This document shows, one piece after another, positions 8,762 through 17,839 of a DNA stretch of 64,000 nt. The notes under the pieces were generated by a model. That model ran no database searches, was not told the DNA's origin, and saw only the letters and a list, made by a program, of their open reading frames with translations. Both the position numbers and the translations under genes were made by a program. The first letter of the stretch is position 1. Each line of letters starts with the position of its first letter. Origin of the DNA: Cytophagales bacterium (GTDB lineage Bacteria; Bacteroidota; Bacteroidia; Cytophagales; Spirosomataceae); the NCBI GenBank assembly GCA_024742395.1, contig JANSYO010000009.1:46749-110748 (forward strand), read 5' to 3'.

Positions 8762-10783
8762 ATGTCTTTAAAAGCTTATCCTTTCTTAAGGCCCTTATTT
8801 TTCCTGATTGCGGGCATACTATCTTCCCGCCTTTCAATTGTTTCTTCAAATGTAATTATCGTAACGGTTATTTTAAGTCTAATTCTTAGCGTCTATGGAC
8901 TGTTAAGAAAATCTTCTTTCATACGGTCTGTTGGAATTTATTCTGCTGTGTTCAGCATAGGTCTGCTGGTGAATATGTTTAACAGGGCTGAGACTTTACC
9001 TAGCCTCGAAAATATAGAGGCTTATGTGGTGAGAGTTAACTCTGCCACCGAGTTAAAGCCGAAATCTCATAAGGTACAGGCAGAATTAATCAGCATAAAG
9101 TCTGAAGGAGGTTGGCAAAGCCTTAAGGGCAAAATGTTGCTTTATATTAATCGCGGTGATTCATTGCGTCCGCAGTATGGAGATATTTTTTTAGTGAATG
9201 AGGCTCCGCGAGAGATAGAGCCCCCTAAAAATCCACACGAGTTTGATTATAAAGATTTCCTGAAAAAGAAGGATATTCTTGTGCACCATTTCTTAAGAAA
9301 GGGTGATTATACATTAATAGCGAACAAGCCTAAAAGCATTTTCTTCAAATGGGCCTACAGTTTGAATTCTTTGGCGGCAGGAACTTTAAAAGAGCATCTT
9401 AGTGAAAAGCAAGACCTTGCCGTTGCAGAGGCAATGCTCCTGGGTACAAAGGATGAGCTGGATAATGACATTAGACAGGCGTATGCTGCTGCCGGGGCGG
9501 TTCATATTTTGGCTGTATCCGGTTTGCATGTTGGGATTCTGATGCTTATGCTGAATTTCGTCTTTGGTTTTCTCAAAAGACTTCCAAAAGGCTTATGGGT
9601 TTTTGGTTTTGTTACAATCGGATTGCTTTGGCTCTACGCTATGTTTACGGGCTTTTCCCCTAGTGTAACCAGAGCTACTTTGATGTTCTCTATGTTTCAG
9701 TTTGGCAGTTTGATTCAGCGAGACAAGAATAGTATCAATGTATTGGCTGGCTCTGCTTTCATTCTTTTGCTTTTTCGGCCAAACTGGCTTTATGAAGTAG
9801 GATTTCAACTTTCTTATCTGGCCATTTTCGGAATTGTATTCCTTTATCCATATTTGAATAATTGGTATCAGCCAAGAAATAAATTGTTACTGAGTTTATG
9901 GCAAATTAGTGTTGTGTCTGTATCGGCTCAACTTTTCACTTTTCCTTTAAGTCTCTTTTATTTTCATCAATTCCCAAGTTATTTCTTACTGACCAATCCA
10001 TTGGTTACACTTACAAGTATGGGAGTTTTGTTTGTTGGTATACCATCCTTGATTGTCACGGCTTTTACAAATTGGGGTCGTTATTTATTCGTTATTTTAG
10101 AGGCGATACTAAAAGTATTGAACTTCTCTGTTTTGGGAATTGCCGGTTTACCAAATTCAAAGTTGAGCGGCTTCTCAGTGTCCATTACAGAAGTGATTCT
10201 TTTATATGGCTTCCTATTATTGATTTTATTTTTCTTTATCAGGAAGGAGCCAAAACTTCTTTATATATCTGTGGGCATAGCCGTCGTACTGTTTGGTATG
10301 AATGTAAGAGATGACTGGCAACAAAAAGATCAAGAGGAATTGGCATTTCATTTTATTCCAAGAGGAAGCGGCTTAAGTATGATAAAGTCGAAGACAGCCC
10401 GTTTTATCTGCGATTCGTCGACTTATTTGAATGAACGGGCTTATGACTTTCATCTAAAGAATTATTACGACGCTAAAGGAGTAAAGCGGTACGAAAAGCA
10501 ACATTTGGAAAATGATGCAATGATTAAATTTGAGTTTAGAAAGAACAAGAATTTATGGATTAGAGCTTTTTATCGAAAGCCCATAAATGATAAGTTTGAT
10601 AAGGTGATGATATCAAACAATGCTGTCTATGATTTGCAAAGGCAATTCAATGAGATTCCTAACCTTATTATTCTTGACGACACCAATGCCAAAAATCGCG
10701 TAGCGAAATTAAAAACCCAAGCAGATACACTTGGTATTAAATTGGTTTCATTATACGATACAGGAGGTTTGATTTTTAATTAA
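8762..10783 (+). CDS. comEC: ComEC/Rec2 family DNA uptake channel
   Basis: A 673-residue polytopic inner-membrane protein. N-terminal membrane helices and an OB-like DUF4131 region cover about 1-190, and the Competence domain covers about 225-500, with the family signature AVSGLHVG at 251-258. ComEC carries single-stranded DNA across the inner membrane during natural transformation. The C-terminal 170 residues contain no metallo-beta-lactamase motif (no HxHxDH), so the nuclease-like domain of Bacillus ComEC is missing, as in many Bacteroidota homologues. It ends 5 bp before the convergent adenosyltransferase gene. No other competence gene is nearby. Confidence 0.9.
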   Translation: MSLKAYPFLRPLFFLIAGILSSRLSIVSSNVIIVTVILSLILSVYGLLRKSSFIRSVGIYSAVFSIGLLVNMFNRAETLPSLENIEAYVVRVNSATELKPKSHKVQAELISIKSEGGWQSLKGKMLLYINRGDSLRPQYGDIFLVNEAPREIEPPKNPHEFDYKDFLKKKDILVHHFLRKGDYTLIANKPKSIFFKWAYSLNSLAAGTLKEHLSEKQDLAVAEAMLLGTKDELDNDIRQAYAAAGAVHILAVSGLHVGILMLMLNFVFGFLKRLPKGLWVFGFVTIGLLWLYAMFTGFSPSVTRATLMFSMFQFGSLIQRDKNSINVLAGSAFILLLFRPNWLYEVGFQLSYLAIFGIVFLYPYLNNWYQPRNKLLLSLWQISVVSVSAQLFTFPLSLFYFHQFPSYFLLTNPLVTLTSMGVLFVGIPSLIVTAFTNWGRYLFVILEAILKVLNFSVLGIAGLPNSKLSGFSVSITEVILLYGFLLLILFFFIRKEPKLLYISVGIAVVLFGMNVRDDWQQKDQEELAFHFIPRGSGLSMIKSKTARFICDSSTYLNERAYDFHLKNYYDAKGVKRYEKQHLENDAMIKFEFRKNKNLWIRAFYRKPINDKFDKVMISNNAVYDLQRQFNEIPNLIILDDTNAKNRVAKLKTQADTLGIKLVSLYDTGGLIFN

Positions 10784-10788
10784 TAAAC

Positions 10789-11334
10789 TCAAACATTCCA
10801 TTTTACTTCTTCTACGCTTAATTCTTTGGCCATCATCCGGGAGAGAACAAACAGGTAATCGGAGAGTCTGTTAAGGTATTTAATCAAAATAAAATTTAAG
10901 CCCTCTTCGTCATGCAGCCTTATTGCACAACGTTCGGCACGTCTGCATACTGTTCTGGCTAAATGAGCATAAGAAACCTGAATATGTCCGCCAGGTAAGA
11001 CAAAGTGTTTTAACTTAGGCAGCATCAGATTCATATCATCTATTTCATTTTCTAAAATATCTACATCTTCTTCAGTAAGATGCAGAATGGATTCACTGGC
11101 GGTTCTTGTCTCGTTGGCCATTTCTGCCCCAATGGTAAATAGATTGTCTTGTATGGCTTTCAATAAGTCTTTTCTTGATTCTAACTTTGAAGAATCCCTT
11201 AAAAGGCCAATCCAGGCATTGAGTTCATCAACGGTGCCATATGCTTCTATTCGTAACTCTCCTTTGCTTATTCTTTTTCCTCCAATCAGAGAGGTTTCGC
11301 CTTTGTCGCCAGTTTTGGTATAAATCTTTGCCAT
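10789..11334 (-). CDS. Cob(I)yrinic acid a,c-diamide adenosyltransferase, PduO type
   Basis: A 181-residue cytoplasmic enzyme that moves the adenosyl group of ATP to cob(I)alamin, making coenzyme B12. The N-terminal ATP-binding run MAKIYTKTGDKGETSLIGGK, the YGTVDELNAW motif, the RTVCRRAER helix and the LNRLSDYLFVLSR C-terminal helix are all typical of the PduO/MMAB trimer. Length is normal. No other cobalamin gene lies in the window, so in this genome it may serve salvage and an enzyme such as methylmalonyl-CoA mutase (inference). Start ATG at 11334-11332. Confidence 0.94.
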   Translation of the reverse strand: MAKIYTKTGDKGETSLIGGKRISKGELRIEAYGTVDELNAWIGLLRDSSKLESRKDLLKAIQDNLFTIGAEMANETRTASESILHLTEEDVDILENEIDDMNLMLPKLKHFVLPGGHIQVSYAHLARTVCRRAERCAIRLHDEEGLNFILIKYLNRLSDYLFVLSRMMAKELSVEEVKWNV

Positions 11335-11361
11335 AAATTATCGTTTCCGAAGATGTAGAAC

Positions 11362-11369
11362 TAAATTTG
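11362..11369 (+). promoter_or_regulatory. -7 element upstream of the DUF1648-like gene
   Basis: TAAATTTG matches the Bacteroidota -7 consensus TAnnTTTG and lies 47 bp before the likely ATG at 11417. I see no good -33 TTTG at 19-23 bp upstream, so this is only half a promoter by sequence. Confidence 0.35.
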
Positions 11370-11416
11370 CGGCCTATTCATCAAAGACACAAGCAATTGT
11401 GCAAATTCCTGAAGGA

Positions 11417-11914
11417 ATGACAAACATCAGTTTAAAGATTTTCCGTTTGGCCTCGTTGGCTATTGTGCTAATAGTTCTAATGCTTGACTATGTTCAGCTA
11501 CCTGATTCTATTGCAGTTACTCATAATAGTAGTGGCAGGCCAATTGGCTTCATGGATAAACAAAACTTCTTCTATATCGCCACAGCTGTTATTGTTGGCT
11601 TAACGGTGGTATTCGGATTGTTGAAATCAGCTCTTTTATCTGCTGACTTCAAAAAGGTCAATCCGGCCAGTAAATGGGCTAACAATCCGGAAGAACTTAA
11701 AGGACTGTTCTTAGTTTGGTCAGATGTATCTCTAATACTGATTAATGTATACTTGATATTTACATTATTAGGACTGAAGTCAGTGAACCTGAATACTAAT
11801 CAAACCTTAGATAGAGATTACAATTGGTTTATTATTCTGGGTGCGGTTTTATTGATTGTAATTATTTTTTATCTGCCTATCAGGCTACTATTTACTGATC
11901 CCAAAGAGAAGTAA
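11417..11914 (+). CDS. Small membrane protein, DUF1648-like
   Basis: About 165 residues with four hydrophobic segments (near 8-25, 48-66, 95-115 and 135-155). The extracytoplasmic loop LPDSIAVTHNSSGRPIGFM has the P-x-I-x-x-H-x-x-x-G-x-P pattern of DUF1648/SdpI-type proteins. A GTG at 11399 would add six residues (MQIPEG); the ATG at 11417 is preferred because the first helix follows it directly. It ends 2 bp before queA, so the two are probably cotranscribed. Function unknown; SdpI relatives give immunity or signalling, but nothing here shows that. A second DUF1648-type gene is at 34180. Confidence 0.65.
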   Translation: MTNISLKIFRLASLAIVLIVLMLDYVQLPDSIAVTHNSSGRPIGFMDKQNFFYIATAVIVGLTVVFGLLKSALLSADFKKVNPASKWANNPEELKGLFLVWSDVSLILINVYLIFTLLGLKSVNLNTNQTLDRDYNWFIILGAVLLIVIIFYLPIRLLFTDPKEK

Positions 11915-11916
11915 GA

Positions 11917-13125
11917 ATGCTTTCTCCGGTTAATATTGATGATTACAACTATCTGCTGCCTGATGAACAAGTGGCTAAATATCCTGTGTCTCCAAGAGAT
12001 AATTCAAAACTCCTTGTATACAAGAATGGACAAGTAAAAACTTCAGTTTTCAATCAAATAACCGATCATCTACCAAAGAATGCCCATCTGGTTTTTAACA
12101 ATACACGAGTCATTCCGGCACGGTTGTATTTCAGAAAGGAAAGCGGTGCACTGATTGAAATTTTTCTGCTTAATCCTGTTTCTCAAAATGGGGTGATTGA
12201 TCAGGCCATGGAAGCTCAGGGTTCAACTTCCTGGCAATGTATGATAGGTAATAAAAAGAAATGGAAAGGGAGCATTCTTGAGGGTGACGTGTTGCTGAAT
12301 TCAAAGAATATTATTGTTAGGGCCGAGTTAATTAACCCAGAAAATAATACGGTGAATTTTAGTTGGGCAGAAGAGAATGTCTCTTTTGCGGAGCTCGTAA
12401 AGGCTTATGGCCAAATGCCATTGCCTCCTTATCTTAACAGAGCTACCGAGGCGGAGGATGAGTACACATATCAAACGGTGTATTCTAAAAAAGAGGGTGC
12501 AGTTGCAGCCCCAACAGCCGGATTGCATTTTACCGATGAAGTGCTTGCCGACCTGAAAGTCCATGGACTCGAAACCTCTTATATTACGCTTCATGTAGGT
12601 GCAGGAACTTTCCAGCCGGTCAAAGTAGAAAATGCATTAGAGCATGAAATGCACTCTGAGCAAATGGTATTTAAAAAAGAGTTCCTCGAAGCTTTATTAG
12701 AAAATCACTCATGTGTTATTCCTGTGGGAACTACATCCATGAGATCTTTAGAAAGCCTTTATTGGTTTGGAGTACTTTTGCTTGAAGAAGAAGGGGTTGA
12801 AAATTTCAGAATCCCTAAGTTGTATCCTTATAAGTTTGCTAACAAGAAGCTACCTGCTTTAAAAGATTCTTTAAAAGAGATCCTTTCTTTCATGGATTCC
12901 AGAGGTTTACAAACTTTAATAGGAGACACGGAAATTTTTATTTTCCCTGGTTATAACTTTAGGGTTTGTAAGGGTATAATTACAAACTTTCATCAGCCTA
13001 AGTCTACTTTATTGTTATTAATATCTGCATTAGTAGGAGAAAAATGGAAAGAATTATATTCCTACGCTCAATCTGAAAATTTTCGTTTCTTAAGTTACGG
13101 AGACTCTAGTTTGCTCCTTCCTTAG
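11917..13125 (+). CDS. queA: S-adenosylmethionine:tRNA ribosyltransferase-isomerase
   Basis: A 402-residue enzyme that transfers and isomerises the ribosyl part of SAM onto preQ1 in tRNA, giving epoxyqueuosine at the wobble base. Motifs seen: FNNTRVIPARL, VAAPTAGLHFT, HVGAGTFQPV and, near the end, HQPKSTLLLLISAL. It is longer than the roughly 345-residue E. coli enzyme, as is common in Bacteroidota. Its last 20 bp overlap the 3' end of the convergent LacI gene. queG/queH and tgt are not in the window. Confidence 0.95.
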   Translation: MLSPVNIDDYNYLLPDEQVAKYPVSPRDNSKLLVYKNGQVKTSVFNQITDHLPKNAHLVFNNTRVIPARLYFRKESGALIEIFLLNPVSQNGVIDQAMEAQGSTSWQCMIGNKKKWKGSILEGDVLLNSKNIIVRAELINPENNTVNFSWAEENVSFAELVKAYGQMPLPPYLNRATEAEDEYTYQTVYSKKEGAVAAPTAGLHFTDEVLADLKVHGLETSYITLHVGAGTFQPVKVENALEHEMHSEQMVFKKEFLEALLENHSCVIPVGTTSMRSLESLYWFGVLLLEEEGVENFRIPKLYPYKFANKKLPALKDSLKEILSFMDSRGLQTLIGDTEIFIFPGYNFRVCKGIITNFHQPKSTLLLLISALVGEKWKELYSYAQSENFRFLSYGDSSLLLP

Positions 13126-14131
13126 AAGAACCTCTGATAATTAATTCGTGCTTCAGAGTGATCACCTCCGGAATGGTTACGGGCGTTTCTTCTGTGAGTT
13201 TTTGTATCAGGCTGCGGGCAGCCACTTCACCCATTTTTTCAGCAGGATAATTGACTGTAGATAGTCTGGGTTCTACCACCTGAGCAATGGTGTCATCATT
13301 AAAGCCAATGATAGCAATGTCTTTAGGGATGTCAAACCCAAGACGTTTTAAATTCATTAATATGCTGGAGGCACAAGTGTCATTGGTACAAAAAATACCA
13401 TCTGGCTTCTCTTGAGCTTTTACAATCAGCTCAGATATTAAAGCAGCGTCATTTATGCTGAATTTGGTTATATGCAGCTTTTCTTTGCTGAAAGGTAATT
13501 CATGATCTGCTAAAGCCTTCATGTAACCTTTTAGTCTGCCGTCGTAGACATTTCTTGTAAGGTCTCCTGTTACATGCCATATGTTTTTTCGTCCTTCGTC
13601 AATCAAATGTTTAGTGGCATCATACCCTGCTTGAAAGTTATCAATGATAATTTTCGGAGCCTTTTTTAGGTCGAGAACACGATCAAAGAATATGGTTGGA
13701 ATTTTCTTTTTAAAGAAGGGATCAAAATGTTCAAAGTTAGTAGTTTCATGTGCTACAGAGACAAGTAAGCCATCCACTCTTGAGTTAAACATGGTGCTGG
13801 CATTTGTTACTTCTTTTTTCTGAGATTCTAAAGATTGCGTAATAAGAAGGTTGTAACCAGCCTCATTGGCTACCTTTTCCATACCTGCTAAAACCATTGC
13901 CATGAAATGAGAATCAAGTCTCGGAACAATAACACCAATTGTTTTGGTTGATTGAGCTCTAAGGTTCTGGGCAAACCTATTTAATCGATAGCCAAACTTT
14001 ACCGCAGCATCATTAACCTTTTTTTTAGTCTCAGGGTTTATAGCTGGATGGTCGTTTAAGGCTCTACTCACCGTAGATGCCGATAAATTTAGTTTATCAG
14101 CTAAATCGTAAATGGTGATTTCTTTCTGCAT
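13106..14131 (-). CDS. LacI/GalR family transcriptional regulator
   Basis: A 341-residue repressor-type regulator. The helix-turn-helix is at about residues 5-25 (IYDLADKLNLSASTVSRALN), followed by the hinge helix and a periplasmic-binding-protein-like sensor domain from about residue 60 (TIGVIVPRLDSHFMA). It is divergent from the uxuA-aguA-SDR operon, so a hexuronate or glucuronate-derived inducer is likely by context. A LacI-type operator core lies at 14200-14209, between the two genes. The gene overlaps the end of queA by 20 bp. Confidence 0.9.
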   Translation of the reverse strand: MQKEITIYDLADKLNLSASTVSRALNDHPAINPETKKKVNDAAVKFGYRLNRFAQNLRAQSTKTIGVIVPRLDSHFMAMVLAGMEKVANEAGYNLLITQSLESQKKEVTNASTMFNSRVDGLLVSVAHETTNFEHFDPFFKKKIPTIFFDRVLDLKKAPKIIIDNFQAGYDATKHLIDEGRKNIWHVTGDLTRNVYDGRLKGYMKALADHELPFSKEKLHITKFSINDAALISELIVKAQEKPDGIFCTNDTCASSILMNLKRLGFDIPKDIAIIGFNDDTIAQVVEPRLSTVNYPAEKMGEVAARSLIQKLTEETPVTIPEVITLKHELIIRGSSKEGAN

Positions 14132-14199
14132 TAAGGCGACTCTCTTTTAAGAAGATTTTGAAAATCTAAATTATGAATTATTAAGCTGAAATATTAATG

Positions 14200-14209
14200 C
14201 AATCGGTTG
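14200..14209. promoter_or_regulatory. LacI-type operator core at the uxu promoter
   Basis: CAATCGGTTG fits the palindromic LacI/GalR core CAAnCGnTTG. The last four bases (GTTG, 14206-14209) could serve as the -33 box, with TATATTCG at 14228-14235 as a -7 element after an 18-bp spacer. Binding here would block transcription towards uxuA. The same core occurs twice at 43588-43619. Confidence 0.5.
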
Positions 14210-14321
14210 AAAATATTTATTTCTTCCTATATTCGTATCATTAATAGTAAAAGGTCATTTATCTGCAAGGGTAACTGGTTGTCTATTAATCATAGAATTT
14301 ATAGGTTAGTAATTTTTTCTT

Positions 14322-14360
14322 AAATGATTGGCGGGCTTCTGCCAATCATTTTTCTTTCCT
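14322..14360 (+). terminator. Hairpin terminator or attenuator in the uxuA leader
   Basis: AAATGATTGGC (14322-14332) and GCCAATCATTT (14341-14351) form a perfect 11-bp stem with an 8-nt loop, followed by TTTCTTTCCTTTTT. This has the shape of an intrinsic terminator on the plus strand. It lies downstream of the putative uxu promoter and about 105 bp before uxuA, so it would end a short leader RNA or act as an attenuator. Confidence 0.6.
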
Positions 14361-14455
14361 TTTTATAAGGAAGAACCTATACTCTGAAAGTCTAAACTCT
14401 TTTAGGGTTTAGTTACAAACAAATATTATTTATTCAACCTTTTTAAAATAAAGAA

Positions 14456-15661
14456 ATGAAACATACCATGCGTTGGTACGGCCCAAAGGACGGCGTATCT
14501 CTTATGGATATCAGGCAGGCCGGCTGCTCAGGAGTAGTTACTGCTTTACATCAAATCCCCGTAGGTGAGGTCTGGTCTGAAGAAGCGATTAAAGAAAGAA
14601 TCGCCATTGTAGAAAAAGACAATGACAAGTTTTCAAAACTCACCTGGGATGTAGTTGAAAGTTTACCGGTACACGAAGACATTAAAAAGGGTGTGCCGTC
14701 AAGAGAGACATACATTGAAAACTATAAAACCTCTATTAGAAATCTGGCCGCTTGTGGGGTAACTACTGTATGTTATAATTTTATGCCTGTACTTGACTGG
14801 TCAAGGACGCAATTGGCCCATCAAATGCCAGATGGATCTTACGCTCTTAGGTTCGTATATGTAGACTTCATTGCTTTTGACCTGTTTATCTTAAAAAGAC
14901 CGGGAGCTGAAAAAGATTATGATGAAGATTTAATTGCTCAGGCAAAAGAGCATTTTTCTTCAATGAATGAAGAGGATATTGCCAAGCTAAAAGGTGCAAT
15001 GCTTCAAGGGCTTCCGGGATCTGATGACGCTTTTGAACTTTCTGAATTTCAAAAACTCCTTGATTCGTACGAGCATATTGGTGATAAGGAATTAAGAGAA
15101 AACCTTTACTACTTTATTCAACAAGTAGGGCCGGTGGCCAAGGAAGTCGGTGTCAATATGTGTATCCACCCTGATGATCCGCCTAGGCCTTTGATAGGAC
15201 TGCCAAGAGTTTTTTCTACTGAAAGTGATGTTGAACAATTAATGGCTGCTTACGATGATCCCGCTAATGGAGTTACATTTTGTACAGGTTCATTTGGAGT
15301 AAGAGCAGATAATGACTTAGTAAGTATCATTAAGCGTTTTGGGCATAGAATTCATTTTATTCACTTACGTACTACGCTCAGAGAAGGCCAGCCATGGGTA
15401 TTTCATGAAGCACCTCATATGGCTGGTGATGTAGACTTTTACGACGTGATCGAGGCTTTATTGAAAGAAGAAGCTAATAGAGAAAAGACTGGCAATAAAG
15501 TGAAAAGTATCCCAATGAGACCAGATCACGGACATCATTTATGGTGTGATATGAAGAATAAGTATTATCCGGGTTACAGTTTTGTTGGTCGTCTGAAAGG
15601 GCTTGCAGAATTACGAGGAATGGAAATAGCCATTAAGAGACAATTGAATAGCAAAAACTAA
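14456..15661 (+). CDS. uxuA: D-mannonate dehydratase
   Basis: A 401-residue TIM-barrel enzyme that dehydrates D-mannonate to 2-keto-3-deoxygluconate in hexuronate breakdown. The N-terminus (MRWYGPKDGVSLMDIRQAGC) and the metal-ligand motifs MCIHPDDPP, FCTGSFGVR, HFIHLRTT and PDHGHHL are characteristic of UxuA. Length is normal. It is the first gene of an operon with a GH67 alpha-glucuronidase 8 bp downstream and an SDR after that. Control by the divergent LacI protein is likely. Confidence 0.97.
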   Translation: MKHTMRWYGPKDGVSLMDIRQAGCSGVVTALHQIPVGEVWSEEAIKERIAIVEKDNDKFSKLTWDVVESLPVHEDIKKGVPSRETYIENYKTSIRNLAACGVTTVCYNFMPVLDWSRTQLAHQMPDGSYALRFVYVDFIAFDLFILKRPGAEKDYDEDLIAQAKEHFSSMNEEDIAKLKGAMLQGLPGSDDAFELSEFQKLLDSYEHIGDKELRENLYYFIQQVGPVAKEVGVNMCIHPDDPPRPLIGLPRVFSTESDVEQLMAAYDDPANGVTFCTGSFGVRADNDLVSIIKRFGHRIHFIHLRTTLREGQPWVFHEAPHMAGDVDFYDVIEALLKEEANREKTGNKVKSIPMRPDHGHHLWCDMKNKYYPGYSFVGRLKGLAELRGMEIAIKRQLNSKN

Positions 15662-15669
15662 TTCATACA

Positions 15670-17787
15670 ATGAAAAGGGTACTCCTATTTCTTTTTCTGA
15701 TTAGTTGTTCGAGTGTTTTCGCTGATGATGGCTCAAGGCTTTGGTTGAAATATGATTTGATCAAAGATGAGGTATACAGAAAAAGCCTTGTTAAAAGCTA
15801 CAATCAAATAGTGATTCAATTTGAAAGCGATAAGGCAAAATTAGCTGCAAAGGAAATTCAAATTGCTTTTAAAGGTCTTACGGGTAAAGAGTTACAAATT
15901 AATTTGGCTTCTAAGCCTGAACTAGGGGGATTTAATTCAATTAAAAAGGGAATCCTGCTAACTATTGGAACTGATAAGTCGGAAAAGGAGAGTGAGGGTT
16001 TCAGAATTCAAAGTCAAAAAGGAAGTTCTCTTATTATTGGAAAGTCTGAGCAAGGTCTGATCTATGGAGCTTTTGCTTTTATCAGGCTTATCCAAATGCA
16101 AGGAACCTTGGATTTTACTATAAATGAAAATCCCAAAATTCAAGTGCGAATGCTGAATCATTGGGATAATGCCAATGGTACAGTGGAGAGAGGTTATGCC
16201 GGATCTTCTATCTGGAAGTGGTTTGAGCTTCCTTATCGAATTGATCCGAGATATATTGATTATGCCAGAGCCAATGCCTCTATTGGTATAAATGCTGCAA
16301 GTATCAATAACGTAAATGCCAGTTCCAGATTCCTTACCGCCGAATACCTTGAGAAGATTAAGGCCGTAGCAGATGTTTTAAGACCTTATGGTATTAAGGT
16401 ATTTATTTCTGTTAATTTCAGGTCACCTCGTACACTTGGAGGATTGGAAACGTCTGACCCTTTAGATCCCGGGGTAAGAAAGTGGTGGAAAGATAAGACA
16501 GATGAGATTCATCAGTATATACCCGATTTTGGAGGATATTTGGTGAAGGCGAATTCGGAAGGAGAACCTGGTCCGCAGGATTATGGCCGAACCCATGCTG
16601 ACGGTGCCAATATGCTCGCTGATGCTATGGGGGATCATGAAGGAATTGTGATCTGGAGGGCCTTCGTTTATGATGCTGATCCTGATGGAGATAGGTTTAG
16701 AGAAGCTTATGACCAGTTTAAACCTTTGGATGGCACTTTTGATAAAAAGGTAATAGTTCAGGTGAAGAACGGGCCTATTGATTTTATGCCTAGAGAGCCT
16801 TTTCATCCTATGTTTGGATCCTTTCCAGAGACTCCTCTAGCTATGGAGTTTCAAATTACCCAGGAGTATTTAGGACACTCTACTCATTTGAATTATCTGG
16901 CCCCAATGTTTAAAGAATGTCTTGACTCTGATACTTATGCCGAAGGTAAAGGTAGTACGGTGGCAAAGGTAATTGACGGGAGTGTACATGGATATCCCAT
17001 TACGGTAATGGCTGGTGTGGCTAATACAGGATCCGATGCAAACTGGACAGGCCATCCATTTGGTCAGGCTAATTGGTATGCCTTTGGCCGATTGGCATGG
17101 GATCATACACTGAGTTCAGAAAAGATTGCTAATGAATGGGTGAAACAAACACTTACGAATGATTCTGAAGCCTCCCAGAAAATAGTGGGGCTTATGATGA
17201 ATTCATTGCCAGCATATATCAATTATACCTACCCTTTAGGTCTTCATCATATGATGGGAGAAGGTCATCATTATGGCCCGCAGCCTTGGCTTGAGAAGAG
17301 TGGAAGACCAGACTGGACATCGGTTTATTACCACAGAGCAGCAAAGGATGGAATTGGATTTGATCGAAATGGTGGAATAAGCAACTCTTTGAAATTATAT
17401 GCTCCTGAAGTGATTGATTCTTGGGGAAATCCTGATAAGATGGACCTTAATTATCTGTTTTGGTTTCATCATCTGTCTTGGGATTATAAGCTTAGTACGG
17501 GAAAAACAGTGTGGGATGAACTTATGAGCAGGTATTACTCCGGCCCTGAGGAAGTTAAAGAATTTCAAAAAACATGGGATTCACTTAAGTCTGAAATTGA
17601 CATTGAAACTTATGAAAATGTTAAGGGAAGGTTAGCCATTCAGTATAAAGAATCTCTCTGGTGGAGAGATGCTTGTTATTTGTACTTTAAGCAATACTCT
17701 GGCATGCCATTGCCAAACAGTTTAAAGGAGCCAGAGAGGACGCTCCAAGACGTCATAGAATTAGAACAAATTTACCATTTAAGATAG
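15670..17787 (+). CDS. aguA: GH67 alpha-glucuronidase
   Basis: A 705-residue exported enzyme (signal sequence MKRVLLFLFLISCSSVFA) that removes (4-O-methyl-)glucuronic acid from the non-reducing end of xylo-oligosaccharides. The N-terminal beta-domain (about 25-150) is followed by the TIM barrel (about 155-480) and a C-terminal helical domain. E297 in KANSEGEPGP fits the catalytic acid, and D371 (GPIDF) and E399 (ITQEYLG) fit the two base residues known in GH67. A cysteine at residue 13 lies inside the signal region, so lipidation is possible but not a clean lipobox. Glucuronate released would be processed by the flanking uxuA and SDR genes. Confidence 0.95.
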   Translation: MKRVLLFLFLISCSSVFADDGSRLWLKYDLIKDEVYRKSLVKSYNQIVIQFESDKAKLAAKEIQIAFKGLTGKELQINLASKPELGGFNSIKKGILLTIGTDKSEKESEGFRIQSQKGSSLIIGKSEQGLIYGAFAFIRLIQMQGTLDFTINENPKIQVRMLNHWDNANGTVERGYAGSSIWKWFELPYRIDPRYIDYARANASIGINAASINNVNASSRFLTAEYLEKIKAVADVLRPYGIKVFISVNFRSPRTLGGLETSDPLDPGVRKWWKDKTDEIHQYIPDFGGYLVKANSEGEPGPQDYGRTHADGANMLADAMGDHEGIVIWRAFVYDADPDGDRFREAYDQFKPLDGTFDKKVIVQVKNGPIDFMPREPFHPMFGSFPETPLAMEFQITQEYLGHSTHLNYLAPMFKECLDSDTYAEGKGSTVAKVIDGSVHGYPITVMAGVANTGSDANWTGHPFGQANWYAFGRLAWDHTLSSEKIANEWVKQTLTNDSEASQKIVGLMMNSLPAYINYTYPLGLHHMMGEGHHYGPQPWLEKSGRPDWTSVYYHRAAKDGIGFDRNGGISNSLKLYAPEVIDSWGNPDKMDLNYLFWFHHLSWDYKLSTGKTVWDELMSRYYSGPEEVKEFQKTWDSLKSEIDIETYENVKGRLAIQYKESLWWRDACYLYFKQYSGMPLPNSLKEPERTLQDVIELEQIYHLR

Positions 17788-17839
17788 AACACAGTTATTG
17801 GGCAGAGTTAGATCTATTTCTGCCTTAAGAAATAAGGAC

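Larger units (their letters stand above)
14132..14455. other. Divergent intergenic region, LacI regulator / uxuA
   Basis: This 324-bp gap contains no convincing gene. From left to right it holds a LacI-type operator core (14200-14209) overlapping a plausible -33 box, a -7-like TATATTCG (14228-14235), and a perfect 11-bp hairpin followed by a pyrimidine-rich, T-rich run (14322-14360). That leaves a leader of about 215 nt before uxuA. I see no tRNA or known riboswitch shape. Confidence 0.6.

Noticed and set aside
11399..11417. GTG at 11399 as start of the DUF1648-like gene
   Set aside because: It adds six polar residues ahead of an ATG placed directly before the first helix; the ATG is the simpler start, though the GTG cannot be excluded.
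14325..14369. Small frame of about 14 codons starting in the uxuA leader hairpin
   Set aside because: It is a by-product of the palindrome (stem and loop read through), with no ribosome site or codon bias to support translation.
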